A stretch of DNA of 27,087 nt from Nanobdellota archaeon (GCA_030688225.1 JAUYIO010000069.1:1-27087); one strand, 5' to 3'; shown: positions 16,884 to 24,131, counted from the first letter of the stretch. Program-made: numbers and translations. The notes: generated by a model not told the origin, from the sequence alone.

Positions 16884-17145
16884 TTTCGTTTTTATTAAAT
16901 TTAATATATTGAATATAATAGTAATCTTCAGTAGATTTAACATCAATTTCGTAACCTTTTCTAACCAAATAATTTTTTATTTTTTCAAGATTTTCCATTG
17001 ATTTTCCATCATTAATTAACTCTACAACTCCATTTAAAGGGATTATTTCTAAACCTCTTTCAACTTCACCAAGAACATCCTCTCTTCCTGTTGTTCTAAA
17101 AAAGGGCGTTACTGGACCAGCCCCTCCATGTTTGCCAATTCCCAT
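16876..17145 (-). CDS. small unknown protein inside the ribosomal-protein operon
   Basis: An 89-aa protein not recognised. The N-terminus is glycine-rich (MGIGKHGGAGPVTPFFRTTG) and looks conserved in character, followed by REDVLGEVERGLEIIPLNGV and a helix, then a C-terminal alpha/beta segment (VRKGYEIDVKSTEDYYYIQY). No Cys motif, no membrane segment. It starts 1 bp after the S28e stop and overlaps the L24e start by 8 bases, so it is almost certainly translated with them. By context it may be a ribosome-associated or translation protein. Confidence 0.8.
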   Translation of the reverse strand: MGIGKHGGAGPVTPFFRTTGREDVLGEVERGLEIIPLNGVVELINDGKSMENLEKIKNYLVRKGYEIDVKSTEDYYYIQYIKFNKNENA

Positions 17146-17146
17146 T

Positions 17147-17443
17147 TTATGTATACGCTCCCTTAGTCACTTTGCTCTTAATTCTTCTCGCCTCAATTTC
17201 TGTTTCTCTCAAAATCAAGATATCTCCAGGTCTTACAGGTCCTTTAACATTTCTTCTCATACTTCTTCCTTTGTCTCTTCCTTCCTGAACAAGACATTTA
17301 ACCTGAGTGATTTCTCCTCTGAATCCTGTTCTCCCGATAATTTCTTCAACAACAGCAGGCACAGCAATTCCTAAAATTTTTTCACTTCCTTTAGAACCAG
17401 CTTGCTTTTTTTCCTGTGGTTTTGGTTTTTTATCGCCTCCCAT
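17147..17443 (-). CDS. rps28e: 30S ribosomal protein S28e
   Basis: Small-subunit ribosomal protein eS28. The OB-fold core is plain: IIGRTGFRGEITQVKCLVQE, GRDKGRSMRRNVKGPVRPGD, ILILRETEIEAR. At 98 aa it is longer than the usual 65-75 aa because of a basic N-terminal extension (KPKPQEKKQAGSKGSEK). Its ATG overlaps the L7Ae stop by 1 base. Part of the L7Ae-S28e-x-L24e operon. Confidence 0.95.
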   Translation of the reverse strand: MGGDKKPKPQEKKQAGSKGSEKILGIAVPAVVEEIIGRTGFRGEITQVKCLVQEGRDKGRSMRRNVKGPVRPGDILILRETEIEARRIKSKVTKGAYT

Positions 17444-17745
17444 TATTTCATCCCGGCAATTTCTTTTTCAGCGTCGCCACCATTTATTACTGCAACAGAA
17501 GATGTAGAAACATGAATCCCAACAGCCATCCCTAATTTTTGTTTGCTATCAACAACCTGACAAGGAATTTTTTTCTCCTTGCATAAAACAGGAATATGCT
17601 GAACAATCTCTTTCGGCTCAACATCAGAAGCATAAACAACTAACTTTGCAGTTCCTCGCTCAATAGCCTTGGTAACCTCGTTAGTTCCTTTTTCTATTTT
17701 CCCTGTCTTTCTCGCTTTCTCAATCAAAGTATATATGTCTGTCAT
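17443..17745 (-). CDS. rpl7ae: ribosomal protein L7Ae, kink-turn RNA binder
   Basis: L7Ae binds kink-turns in 23S rRNA, box C/D and H/ACA guide RNAs and archaeal RNase P RNA. The 100-aa protein has the family core KGTNEVTKAIERGTAKLVVY, ASDVEPKEIVQHIPVLC and KQKLGMAVGI. The start is taken at ATG 17745 (MTDIYTLIEKARKTGK), as the preceding ten in-frame residues are not family-like. It is the first gene of the operon. Archaeal L7Ae is known to autoregulate through kink-turns in its own leader; the leader here (about 17746-17795) has the GC-rich stretch GAGCGAGTCTTCGTGAGG, but I could not assign a clear kink-turn. Confidence 0.93.
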   Translation of the reverse strand: MTDIYTLIEKARKTGKIEKGTNEVTKAIERGTAKLVVYASDVEPKEIVQHIPVLCKEKKIPCQVVDSKQKLGMAVGIHVSTSSVAVINGGDAEKEIAGMK

Positions 17746-17816
17746 CTTAAAATTCCAAGAAGAGTAACTCCTCACGAAGACTCGCTCATTGGATAAGTTT
17801 AAGTTGAAAAGTAGAT

Positions 17817-18125
17817 TTATAAAACTTTTTGTTGTCTGGAATTGGGAAAATAATCTCTTTCACTCAGCCTCAAAGAAAATTCATAAGCAACATGATAATT
17901 CTTTTTTTCAATCATCTCAAAAATGGGGGCCATTTCATTAGAAACATCCCCAAAAGAACTTTTTAAACCATCTTGAGAATTCCTTAAAATAGAATCCATA
18001 CTCTTTTTAACATGCTCCAATCTAGTATTATCTAAAAAACCCATAATGTATGCATCATAAGTAATTTGCCTCAAAGATGCTATAGCAGCCGTGCAGTCAA
18101 GAACAGCTTTATCAACATTTTCCAT
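17817..18125 (-). CDS. hypothetical small helical protein
   Basis: A 102-aa soluble, mainly helical protein, not recognised. Start chosen at ATG 18125 (MENVDKAVLDCTAAIASL) because a TATA-like TTTTTTAAAT lies about 25 nt upstream on the minus strand; the earlier in-frame start would sit upstream of this promoter, inside the Kae1 end. No catalytic motif is visible. The order of helices (AIASLRQITYDAYIMGFL, RLEHVKKSMDSIL, AYEFSLRLSERDY) resembles a small bundle. It lies between Kae1 and L7Ae on the same strand. Confidence 0.7.
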   Translation of the reverse strand: MENVDKAVLDCTAAIASLRQITYDAYIMGFLDNTRLEHVKKSMDSILRNSQDGLKSSFGDVSNEMAPIFEMIEKKNYHVAYEFSLRLSERDYFPNSRQQKVL

Positions 18126-18166
18126 TAGCGTCTCAAGAAAAAACCATTTAAAAAAATTTGTGTGAT

Positions 18167-19198
18167 TTATCTCCACTTAACCTCAACTTCGTCAGTTCGT
18201 TGACGGGGTTTTATGTCAATTTTTTCCAGATTCTTTTCTTTAATTCCTGATTTAAACATAATTTCTCCAAGAAAAGCAATCATTGCCCCATTATCAACTA
18301 ACAAACTTCTCTCAGGGCAAAAAAATTTTGTCTTTTCTTTGGTTTGGCTTTTAGACGAACCAGAGCGAACTTGTGACCTCTCGTTACACATAATCTTGCA
18401 CATTTCTTGCAAACGAGAATTACATGCAACCCCCCCTCCTAAAGCTAATTCTTTTTTCCCTGTGTGAGCCAAAGCTCTTTCAGCAGTTTCAACAAGCATT
18501 GCAAAAACAGTTTCTTGCATAGAATAGCATAAATCAGAAAGATTATATTTTTTAGATTCCAATTTCTGTTTTAAATTTGTCAAAATCCCAGAAAGTGCAA
18601 TATCCATTCCTTTAACTTTGTAAGGAAGTTCAATATAATTTTTCTCTCCAGATTCTAAAGCAAGTTTTTCTATCTTCGGCCCTCCTGGAAAACCAATCCC
18701 TGCATAACGCGCAAAAGTATCAATAAAATTCCCAACACCAACATCAAGAGTCTCCCCAAAAATTCTGTATTTTCCCGACGCATAAGCAATTATTTGCGTA
18801 TTCGCTCCAGAAGTATAAAGAAGAACAGGATCTTTTGATTTTGTAATTTTTGTAATTTCTAAATGTGCAACACAATGATTAGCAGGAACTAATGGTTTTT
18901 TCAATTTCTTTGCAAGTTCTTTTGCAAATTTCATTCCCTCCAATAAACAGGGAGCAAGCCCAGGCCCTTGAGAAAATGCAATCGCATCAATTTCTTTTTC
19001 CTCAATTCCAGAATTATTTAAAGTTTCAAAATAAATTTCATTTTTATTATTGAAATGATGCTTTGCTGCTTCCATAGGGATTATCCCTCCTTTTTCCGTC
19101 GTATAGGTTTTCTTCACATTCGCCAAAACTTTTCCATTCTTCACAATTCCAACTCCAAAAGTATGTGCTGTTGATTCTATTCCCAAAATTGTTGGCAT
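18167..19198 (-). CDS. kae1: tRNA N6-threonylcarbamoyladenosine synthase subunit Kae1 (with 15-residue insertion)
   Basis: Catalytic subunit of the KEOPS complex, which makes t6A37 on ANN-decoding tRNAs. The 343-aa ASKHA protein has GIESTAHTFG at the start, the metal ligands H108 and H112 (NHCVAHLE), TSGANTQ, GVGNFIDTFAR, GGGVACNSRLQEM and D302 in DNGAMIAF. It is not fused to Bud32. An apparent insertion at about residues 275-290 (SQVRSGSSKSQTKEKT, 18329-18376) separates ICEER-like and KFFCPE regions that are adjacent in the family; its DNA resembles GC-rich elements elsewhere in the window. TATA (TTTATAATAAA) about 25 nt upstream of ATG 19198 supports the start. Confidence 0.96.
   Translation of the reverse strand: MPTILGIESTAHTFGVGIVKNGKVLANVKKTYTTEKGGIIPMEAAKHHFNNKNEIYFETLNNSGIEEKEIDAIAFSQGPGLAPCLLEGMKFAKELAKKLKKPLVPANHCVAHLEITKITKSKDPVLLYTSGANTQIIAYASGKYRIFGETLDVGVGNFIDTFARYAGIGFPGGPKIEKLALESGEKNYIELPYKVKGMDIALSGILTNLKQKLESKKYNLSDLCYSMQETVFAMLVETAERALAHTGKKELALGGGVACNSRLQEMCKIMCNERSQVRSGSSKSQTKEKTKFFCPERSLLVDNGAMIAFLGEIMFKSGIKEKNLEKIDIKPRQRTDEVEVKWR
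18354..18376. repeat. GC-rich short element inside the Kae1 insertion
   Basis: On the coding strand the insertion contains TCACAAGTTCGCTCTGGTTC and continues GTC. TCACAA-GTTCGC matches TCACAAAGTTCGC at 26967-26979 apart from one base, and CGCTCTGGTTCG matches CGCTATGGTTCG at 24230-24241 with one mismatch. This suggests a small dispersed element that stays in frame. Confidence 0.45.
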
Positions 19199-19278
19199 AC
19201 AGTAGAATGGGATATTTATTATAAATAGTTTTTGAAAATAAAAAATTAATAAATAAAAAATAAAATAAAAAATTAGAA

Positions 19279-19431
19279 TTACCTTCTTTTTTTCTTTTTG
19301 GCTTTCTTCTTACCTTTTTTCTTTTTTCCGCCTCTAGCCATTTTAGCCTCACACACATTTCCCTGTCCATCGACATAGTAAAGGTGTCCTGGCTTTCTTT
19401 TGATAACCTTTTTGACAACAACTGTTCCCAT
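19279..19431 (-). CDS. 50-aa basic protein with a full Shine-Dalgarno sequence
   Basis: Not a shadow of a longer gene: the minus strand from ATG 19431 to TAA 19279 encodes MGTVVVKKVIKRKPGHLYYV, then DGQGNVCEAKMARGG and a C-terminal Lys/Arg run ending KKKRR. The SD sequence GGAGGTGA (about 19436-19443) is fully complementary to the archaeal 16S 3' end. The N-terminal half (KPGHLYYVDGQGNVCEA) looks like a small beta ribbon and the tail is a nucleic-acid-binding type. I believe similar small proteins occur in related DPANN genomes, but I cannot check. Probably an RNA- or ribosome-binding protein. Confidence 0.8.
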   Translation of the reverse strand: MGTVVVKKVIKRKPGHLYYVDGQGNVCEAKMARGGKKKKGKKKAKKKKRR

Positions 19432-19470
19432 TTTTCACCTCCTTTTTAATATTATATGGTAAATTTAAAC

Positions 19471-19791
19471 TCACATTCTTTTTAAATCTTTCTTACCGAC
19501 GGCTCTTGAAGAAATAATTAAAGGAATTTCCACTAATTCTGTAAAAAATTCTTTCGGCCTAACAAAAAATTCAAAAGGTTTTACAATTCTCTCGTCGACA
19601 ATTTTTCCATTCTTCATCCAAACAGCCTTAAAAGGAACACAAAAAAAAGAATGAATTCCTTCACTAACAGGTTTTTCAAATCTAAATAGAAGTGGCTTGC
19701 TCTTTTTTCTGAACATCAAACCTCTAAATTTTCCAAAGCCTTTCATTTCTTCAGCATCAATAATTTTATTTTTAATCTTTATCCGAACCAT
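19471..19791 (-). CDS. DUF192 family protein
   Basis: A 106-aa member of the DUF192 family (small beta-barrel, function unknown). Signature parts are FRGLMFRKKSKPLLFRFEKP, IHSFFCVPFKAVWMKNGKIV, and RIVKPFEFFVRPKEFFTELVEIP. There is no signal peptide, unlike many bacterial members. It overlaps the end of the metallopeptidase gene by 13 bases, so the two are probably translated together. Confidence 0.88.
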   Translation of the reverse strand: MVRIKIKNKIIDAEEMKGFGKFRGLMFRKKSKPLLFRFEKPVSEGIHSFFCVPFKAVWMKNGKIVDERIVKPFEFFVRPKEFFTELVEIPLIISSRAVGKKDLKRM

Positions 19792-20168
19792 TTAACTTTT
19801 TCTTCTCTTTTTAATTTGTAAGCACGATAATTCTTCTCTATATTTTTATCGCAAACATGATCATGATGCCTGAAACCTCCACCAAAACTCGCAGGAATGT
19901 GCATTAGTTCATGAATTATAACTTTAATCTTGTCTTCTTCTTTTAATTTTTCAAATCTCTCAGAAATAAATTCAAGAGCATAATAAGCTTGAACACCAAT
20001 AGCTTTCTGCATTAATTTTCCAATTGTATGACATCTTGCAATGGTCCCTCTAGAAGAAGTTCCAAAACTTCTGAAACATTTTACTCTTTCAATTTTTATG
20101 TGGGGAAACAAAAGAATTGAAATCTCATCGGCAATTTTCTGAATATCTGGAGCAGATTCGTATTTCAT
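19779..20168 (-). CDS. putative zinc metallopeptidase (HExxH, phage-metallopeptidase-like)
   Basis: A 129-aa protein with a zincin-type motif HELMH (residues about 85-89), followed by FGGGFRHHDH, which may supply the third ligand. The layout, with IIHELMHIPASFGGG and a downstream HHDH, resembles the small putative-metallopeptidase family often annotated from phages (PF18894-like). The N-terminal part contains a Cys/Ser stretch (KCFRSFGTSSRGTIARCHTI). The start is taken at ATG 20168, 24-25 nt from the centre of the shared TTTAAA box; ATG 20171 or GTG 20177 are alternatives. Operon with DUF192. Confidence 0.82.
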   Translation of the reverse strand: MKYESAPDIQKIADEISILLFPHIKIERVKCFRSFGTSSRGTIARCHTIGKLMQKAIGVQAYYALEFISERFEKLKEEDKIKVIIHELMHIPASFGGGFRHHDHVCDKNIEKNYRAYKLKREEKVKWFG

Positions 20169-20189
20169 CATAAACACAAGAATAACGTT

Positions 20190-20195
20190 TTTAAA
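20190..20195. promoter_or_regulatory. shared symmetrical TATA box between divergent leaderless genes
   Basis: TTTAAA is its own reverse complement. Its centre is 24.5 nt from the SET-gene ATG (20217) and 24.5 nt from ATG 20168 of the metallopeptidase gene. It is the only TATA-like box in the 48-bp gap, so it should serve both directions. Confidence 0.6.
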
Positions 20196-20216
20196 TGATT
20201 TTTGATTCCAGAATAA

Positions 20217-20708
20217 ATGAAAAATAAATTCCTTGAAATCAGAAACTCAGAAATTCACAACAAAGGCATATTTGCAAAAAGGAACATTCCAAGAGGAAAA
20301 AGGATTATTGAATATGTCGGTGAAAAAATAACAAAAGAAGAAGCTGAAAAAAGAGCAGAAGAACAGCTAGAAAAAAATAAAAAAAACAAAGAAACAGGAA
20401 GTGTTTATATTTTTGAATTAAATAACAAATGGGATATAGATGGAAATTTCCCTTGGAATCCTGCACGATTAATAAACCACTCATGTAATCCAAATTGCGA
20501 CATTGAAATTAAAAAAAATCACATATGGATAATCTCTTTAAGAAAAATAAAAAAAGGTGAAGAAATAAGTTATAATTATGGCTATGATTTTGACAGTTAC
20601 AAAGAACACCCCTGCAAATGCGGTTCTGAGAATTGTGTGGGATACATCCTTGCACGAGAACAATGGAAAAGATTAAGAAAATTAAAAAAAGATATCAAGA
20701 AAAAATAA
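20217..20708 (+). CDS. SET-domain protein lysine methyltransferase
   Basis: A 163-aa SET-domain protein that should transfer methyl groups from SAM to lysine of a protein. Seen in order: GIFAKRNIPRGKRIIEYVGE (SAM-site N part), RLINHSCNPNC (NHSC pseudoknot motif), GEEISYNYGYDFD (catalytic Tyr region) and a post-SET CKCGSENCVGYI cluster (three Cys). All key motifs are intact. SET proteins are scattered in archaea and bacteria; the target may be a chromatin or ribosomal protein. Ends directly against DUF167 (zero gap, convergent). Confidence 0.93.
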   Translation: MKNKFLEIRNSEIHNKGIFAKRNIPRGKRIIEYVGEKITKEEAEKRAEEQLEKNKKNKETGSVYIFELNNKWDIDGNFPWNPARLINHSCNPNCDIEIKKNHIWIISLRKIKKGEEISYNYGYDFDSYKEHPCKCGSENCVGYILAREQWKRLRKLKKDIKKK

Positions 20709-20927
20709 TCACCAAGTTTCTAAAATTTTCTCATTATTAGTTATTCCTGATTTTATTTTAATTCTTGTGGAGGGAATTCCAAGATGTTTTGAAATAATTT
20801 TTAACAGCTCCATATTTGCTTCATTATTTTCAGGACGAGATTTTAAATAAATAAGATATCTAAAATCCCCAAATTCAAAGATTTCTTGTTTTGAGGAATT
20901 TGTTTTTACTTTAACATAAATTTTCAT
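20709..20927 (-). CDS. DUF167 (YggU-like) family protein
   Basis: A 72-aa DUF167 protein, function unknown, of the YggU fold. Signature: YVKVKTNSSKQEIFEF, RYLIYLKSRPENNEANMELL, KIISKHLGIPSTRIKIKSG. Its ATG overlaps the stop of the upstream toxin gene by 4 bases (ATGA), suggesting co-translation with the toxin-antitoxin pair. Confidence 0.88.
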   Translation of the reverse strand: MKIYVKVKTNSSKQEIFEFGDFRYLIYLKSRPENNEANMELLKIISKHLGIPSTRIKIKSGITNNEKILETW

Positions 20928-21184
20928 TTTAAATTATCATAGATATTCTTTCTGTGCCCAATTTTCAATACACAAATTATTTTATTCTGAACATCAATTG
21001 ATAAAATAACTCTATAATCCCCTACCCTTAATTTAAAGGCATTAATTCCCTTCAATCTTCTGATTTTAGAAAAAGGTTCTTCAACAAGTTCATTAATTTT
21101 CTTATAGATTCTTGAAGAGATAACAAAAGGAAATTTCTGTATCGCCTCTTTTGTTTTTTTATCCCAAACAATTTTATAAGACAT
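20924..21184 (-). CDS. RelE/ParE-superfamily toxin
   Basis: An 86-aa RelE-like protein: VWDKKTKEAIQKFP, then IRRLKGINAFKLRVGDYRVI and a C-terminal VLKIGHRKNIYD. Family members cleave mRNA on the ribosome or inhibit gyrase; the RVGDYRVI...IGHRKNIY layout suggests an mRNA interferase of RelE type. The start overlaps the antitoxin stop by 1 base. Second gene of a typical antitoxin-toxin operon. Confidence 0.88.
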   Translation of the reverse strand: MSYKIVWDKKTKEAIQKFPFVISSRIYKKINELVEEPFSKIRRLKGINAFKLRVGDYRVILSIDVQNKIICVLKIGHRKNIYDNLK

Positions 21185-21402
21185 TATAATCCCAATATTT
21201 TCCCAACTTCTTCATTGGTAGAGAAAATTCCTTTCTTTATTCTCTTTTTGGCCTCTTCAATTTCTTTTTTAGTTTTAGTGTTAAGTTCCATAGAATCTTC
21301 TAGAAGAAGCCAGATAACATCATTATAACTTGCTTTATCAAACAACTTCATTTTATCTAAATGTTTCTTGACTTCGTCAGATATTTTTATTGTGGTTTCC
21401 AT
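21184..21402 (-). CDS. antitoxin of the RelE-type module
   Basis: A 72-aa protein: METTIKISDEVKKHLDKMKL resembles a ribbon-helix-helix-type DNA-binding N-terminus, followed by a toxin-neutralising helical tail (TKTKKEIEEAKKRIKKGIFS). Small size, position just upstream of and overlapping the toxin, and the palindrome at its start support antitoxin. The exact family (VapB/RelB-like) is not assigned. Confidence 0.8.
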   Translation of the reverse strand: METTIKISDEVKKHLDKMKLFDKASYNDVIWLLLEDSMELNTKTKKEIEEAKKRIKKGIFSTNEEVGKILGL

Positions 21403-21407
21403 GTTTA

Positions 21408-21432
21408 CTCAAGTATACCTCAGTATTTAAAT
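21408..21432 (-). promoter_or_regulatory. TATA box and operator-like palindrome of the toxin-antitoxin operon
   Basis: On the plus strand CTCAAGTATACCTCAG (21408-21423) is an imperfect 16-bp palindrome centred on GTATAC, directly next to the TATA-like TATTTAAAT (21424-21432). It lies between the TATA box and the start codon at 21402, where an autorepressing antitoxin would bind. Confidence 0.5.
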
Positions 21433-21433
21433 T

Positions 21434-21901
21434 TTACCTCTCCCCCGGTTTTTTCCATTGTCTTCCAAGAGCATGATAAATTTCCTGCTCTGTTTTTCCG
21501 GCAATTCTCTTTCCAGTTTTTCTATTAAACAACCCATGCTGACTCAATTTAAACCCTTTCAACATTGCAACAATTCTCAATCCAATTCCAGAACCTTTCC
21601 TGCTGGAATATGCAAGCAATGCAGCTCCCCATTCTTCTGAATTTGTGTAATACAAATCAACCTGCACACCTTCAATTTTCCAACGGGATTTCTTCTCTCC
21701 TCCCTGCAAAAATTTATAATTCTTTTTCTTCAAAAAGTCCTCAAGTTTTTTTCTATTTTTTGGAATTAGAACAATATCAATATCTCGTGGATTTTTTTCA
21801 TTTCTTCTTATGCTTCCAACAATTTCAATTCTTCTACAATAAGACTTTATCGTGCGAACAAGTTTATTTGCTAATAAAAAGACATGATTTTTAGTTTTCA
21901 T
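21434..21901 (-). CDS. minimal family X DNA polymerase-like nucleotidyltransferase
   Basis: A 155-aa protein containing only the palm and thumb-like parts of Pol X: VGSIRRNEKNPRDIDIVL (Gly29-Ser30; catalytic D40 and D42), VQVDLYYT (third carboxylate D82), and the C-terminal WGAALLAYSSRKGSG...LFNRKTGKRIAGKTEQEIYHAL. The helix-hairpin-helix, fingers and PHP domains of full Pol X are missing. All three metal-binding Asp are present. It may act in gap filling or as a stand-alone nucleotidyltransferase. TATA (TATATAAATTTA on the minus strand) is about 25-30 nt upstream of ATG 21901. Confidence 0.85.
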   Translation of the reverse strand: MKTKNHVFLLANKLVRTIKSYCRRIEIVGSIRRNEKNPRDIDIVLIPKNRKKLEDFLKKKNYKFLQGGEKKSRWKIEGVQVDLYYTNSEEWGAALLAYSSRKGSGIGLRIVAMLKGFKLSQHGLFNRKTGKRIAGKTEQEIYHALGRQWKKPGER

Positions 21902-21982
21902 AAAGAATTAAAGCAGAATAAATTTATATATTTATCTTGTTTTAAAGATTAAATATTTAAAGATTATTCTTAATATTTTTAT

Positions 21983-22609
21983 ATGGATTCAAAGATAAAT
22001 TCAAAAATATTTACATTTGATTACTCTGTTACACTATTATTAATTTCAAATATAATAGTCATAATTTTGGCAGTTACACAAAACTGGAATCTAAAAACAG
22101 TTCTATTTATTTATCTTGGGCAAAGCATGATTATTGGTCTGTTCAATTTCATAAAAATAATCTCTCTTAAAAATTTCTCAACCGAGAGATTCAGAATAAA
22201 TAATCAAAAAGTAGAACCGACAAAATCAACAAAAATATTCGTCGCTCTCTTCTTTGCATTCCATTACGGTTTATTTCATGTGGTCTATTTTATATTTTTG
22301 TTAATATTAAATTTCTCCCAAAATATTTCAAATATTGAAACAAGATATATATTCTATGCATTAGGAGTATTTTTTGTTAATCATTTATTTTCTTTTTACT
22401 ACAATAAAAACAAAGACAACAAAAAACCAAACATAGGGAAATTAATGTTTTCCCCATATGCAAGAATAATTCCTATGCATTTAATAATAATTATTGGAGC
22501 ATTTTTGTCTCAAGCAGGAATTTATTCAAGATTAATTTTGGTTTTATTCTTAATATTAAAAACAATCGCAGATTTAGTTATGCACAACAAAAAACATTCT
22601 ACCGAGTAA
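21983..22609 (+). CDS. DUF6498-family integral membrane protein
   Basis: A 208-aa protein with about six hydrophobic segments (around 13-32, 38-58, 84-112, 120-138, 160-178 and 180-200). The layout NWNLKTVLFIYLGQSMIIGL then ALFFAFHYGLFHVVYFIFL is typical of DUF6498 membrane proteins, function unknown. A TATA-like TATTTAAAG is about 25 nt upstream. The 3' end overlaps the YchF end by 11 bases (convergent). Confidence 0.82.
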   Translation: MDSKINSKIFTFDYSVTLLLISNIIVIILAVTQNWNLKTVLFIYLGQSMIIGLFNFIKIISLKNFSTERFRINNQKVEPTKSTKIFVALFFAFHYGLFHVVYFIFLLILNFSQNISNIETRYIFYALGVFFVNHLFSFYYNKNKDNKKPNIGKLMFSPYARIIPMHLIIIIGAFLSQAGIYSRLILVLFLILKTIADLVMHNKKHSTE

Positions 22610-23789
22610 CAATCTCCAAAGCATCACGATGATTTAATTTATAGTCTTTACCCAAAGCTCTTTTTGTTCTCGCATCAATTGCTTTGATAAAATTTTTTCC
22701 AAAATCAGTATGAAGAAAATAAGCAAAATCTAAAGCAGTTGAATGAGGTGGAAGTAAAAAACAATCAGGAAGAATATTCCCTTTGCTATCTCCTAATTTT
22801 GTAGCACCTGCAGGAAAAATTGCAATATATTTCAACAAACCAAAAACAGCTGCATTCAAAATAGCCTGAACACCTGTTCCTTCAACAAAAAAATCTAAAA
22901 CATTTTTCTTAATTTTTTCAAGAGCATTTTTCTGTTTATCATTTATTTTTTTCTCGTCAATAATTTTGAAATGTTTTTCTCCAGGAACATATTCAATCAA
23001 ACCTGCTTTTGCAGCCTCTCTCAAAGCAAGTTCTGAATCTGCAGAGCAAGGAATAATTATCAAATTTGGAAACTCATCTCTCAACTTATGATAATTTTTC
23101 CTCCCTTCTTCAGTATCAACTTTATTCGCTGCAATAATCATCGGCTTGCTCAGTTTTCTTAACTCAGATGCAAACTCCATTATTTCTTTGTTCTCCCATT
23201 GAGAAGGTTTATTCTTAAAATCAACTTTCCTCAAAATATCTTTCACATCTTCTTCAGTAACTTTCAATCCTGAAAACTGCTTTGCAACAGCCTTGGCAAA
23301 ATCCTGTTTTTCCATTTCAGCTGTCCTTGCAAAAGTTTTCCATACTTTTTTCAAAATGTTATAATACCAGTTATTCAGTTCTTCTTCCAAAAATTTAATG
23401 TCTTCTGCAGGATTATGATTTTCAACAGGTTTTCCTTCAGCATCTGTTTTTCCAGAAGCATCAACAATATGGATAAAAACATCTGCTTGTCTCAAATCAT
23501 CCAGGAACTGATTTCCCAAACCTTTTCCCTCGCTCGCCCCAGGAACTAAACCTGCAACATCCATCAAATCAACAGGAACAAATCTTTTATGATTTATGCA
23601 AAACCCGTGAGTAGGATTACACTGAACTTTGAATTCTTTGTCAATACAATCAATCTTCACATACCCAACTCCGTGATTCGCTTTTATCGTCGTAAAGGGA
23701 TATGAAGCAATTTCAACTTCTGCCAAAGTCGCTGCCTTGAAAAAAGTTGATTTCCCACACGACGGTTTTCCAACAAGTCCGATTAACAT
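22599..23789 (-). CDS. ychF: YchF/Obg-family translation-associated GTPase or ATPase
   Basis: A 396-aa P-loop protein: G1 GKPSCGKST (8-16), switch region YPFTTIKANHG, G3 DVAGLVPGASEGKGLGN, G4-like NKVD, and a C-terminal TGS-like segment (HSTALDFAYFLHTDFGKNF...DARTKRALG). Length and the KVQCNPTHGFC insertion between strands fit the archaeal YchF-like branch. NKVD in place of NxxE suggests GTP use. It probably acts with the ribosome. The start is supported by the shared TTTAAA box at 23811-23816. Confidence 0.94.
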   Translation of the reverse strand: MLIGLVGKPSCGKSTFFKAATLAEVEIASYPFTTIKANHGVGYVKIDCIDKEFKVQCNPTHGFCINHKRFVPVDLMDVAGLVPGASEGKGLGNQFLDDLRQADVFIHIVDASGKTDAEGKPVENHNPAEDIKFLEEELNNWYYNILKKVWKTFARTAEMEKQDFAKAVAKQFSGLKVTEEDVKDILRKVDFKNKPSQWENKEIMEFASELRKLSKPMIIAANKVDTEEGRKNYHKLRDEFPNLIIIPCSADSELALREAAKAGLIEYVPGEKHFKIIDEKKINDKQKNALEKIKKNVLDFFVEGTGVQAILNAAVFGLLKYIAIFPAGATKLGDSKGNILPDCFLLPPHSTALDFAYFLHTDFGKNFIKAIDARTKRALGKDYKLNHRDALEIVTR

Positions 23790-23810
23790 ATCTAACCGAA
23801 TAAATAAATC

Positions 23811-23816
23811 TTTAAA
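23811..23816. promoter_or_regulatory. symmetrical TATA box between YchF and the CxxC protein
   Basis: TTTAAA centred 24.5 nt from the YchF ATG (23789) on the minus strand and about 27.5 nt from an ATG at 23841 on the plus strand. It is only 15.5 nt from the ATG at 23829, which is why I prefer 23841 as the downstream start. Confidence 0.5.
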
Positions 23817-23840
23817 AGGTTTAATATTATGGAAAAAGTA

Positions 23841-24131
23841 ATGGACATCCTAGAAACACATCAACGAATACAAGAAATTTCAAGAATCCAACAATCTACA
23901 GATATTGAAAGGTTTCAGAATGAGAGGTATCAATTAGCAAGACAAAATTGTCACGTAAGAAAAAATCTCTCAGAAATAAATTTAGATGAAATTCCCAAAT
24001 ACCTTGAGAATATAAACATAAAAGTATCAGAAAGTAAAAAAATTGACTCTTTGTGTTATGGATGCACACAAGTTGATAAATGTTATATTATGAAAAATGG
24101 AGAAATAACTTCTTTTAAATTAAGTGTGTAA
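23841..24131 (+). CDS. small protein with C-terminal CxxC-type cysteine cluster
   Basis: A 96-aa unrecognised protein. The first 60 residues are helical and charged (TDIERFQNERYQLARQN), and the C-terminal part has CYGCTQVDKCYIM, a CxxCx5C cluster that may bind zinc or Fe-S. An in-frame ATG at 23829 would add four residues, but promoter spacing favours 23841. No homologue recognised. Divergent from YchF with about 50 bp between starts. Confidence 0.7.
   Translation: MDILETHQRIQEISRIQQSTDIERFQNERYQLARQNCHVRKNLSEINLDEIPKYLENINIKVSESKKIDSLCYGCTQVDKCYIMKNGEITSFKLSV

Noticed and set aside
17746..17795. Kink-turn in the L7Ae leader
   Set aside because: The leader is GC-rich and could fold, but I could not place the paired G-A steps and three-base bulge that define a kink-turn.
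18167..19198. Kae1-Bud32 fusion
   Set aside because: The protein ends soon after the DNGAMIAF motif; no kinase domain follows in frame.
19047..19421. A 124-aa minus-strand frame across the Kae1 start
   Set aside because: It overlaps Kae1 and the 50-aa gene in another frame; both of those have promoter or SD support and recognisable protein features.
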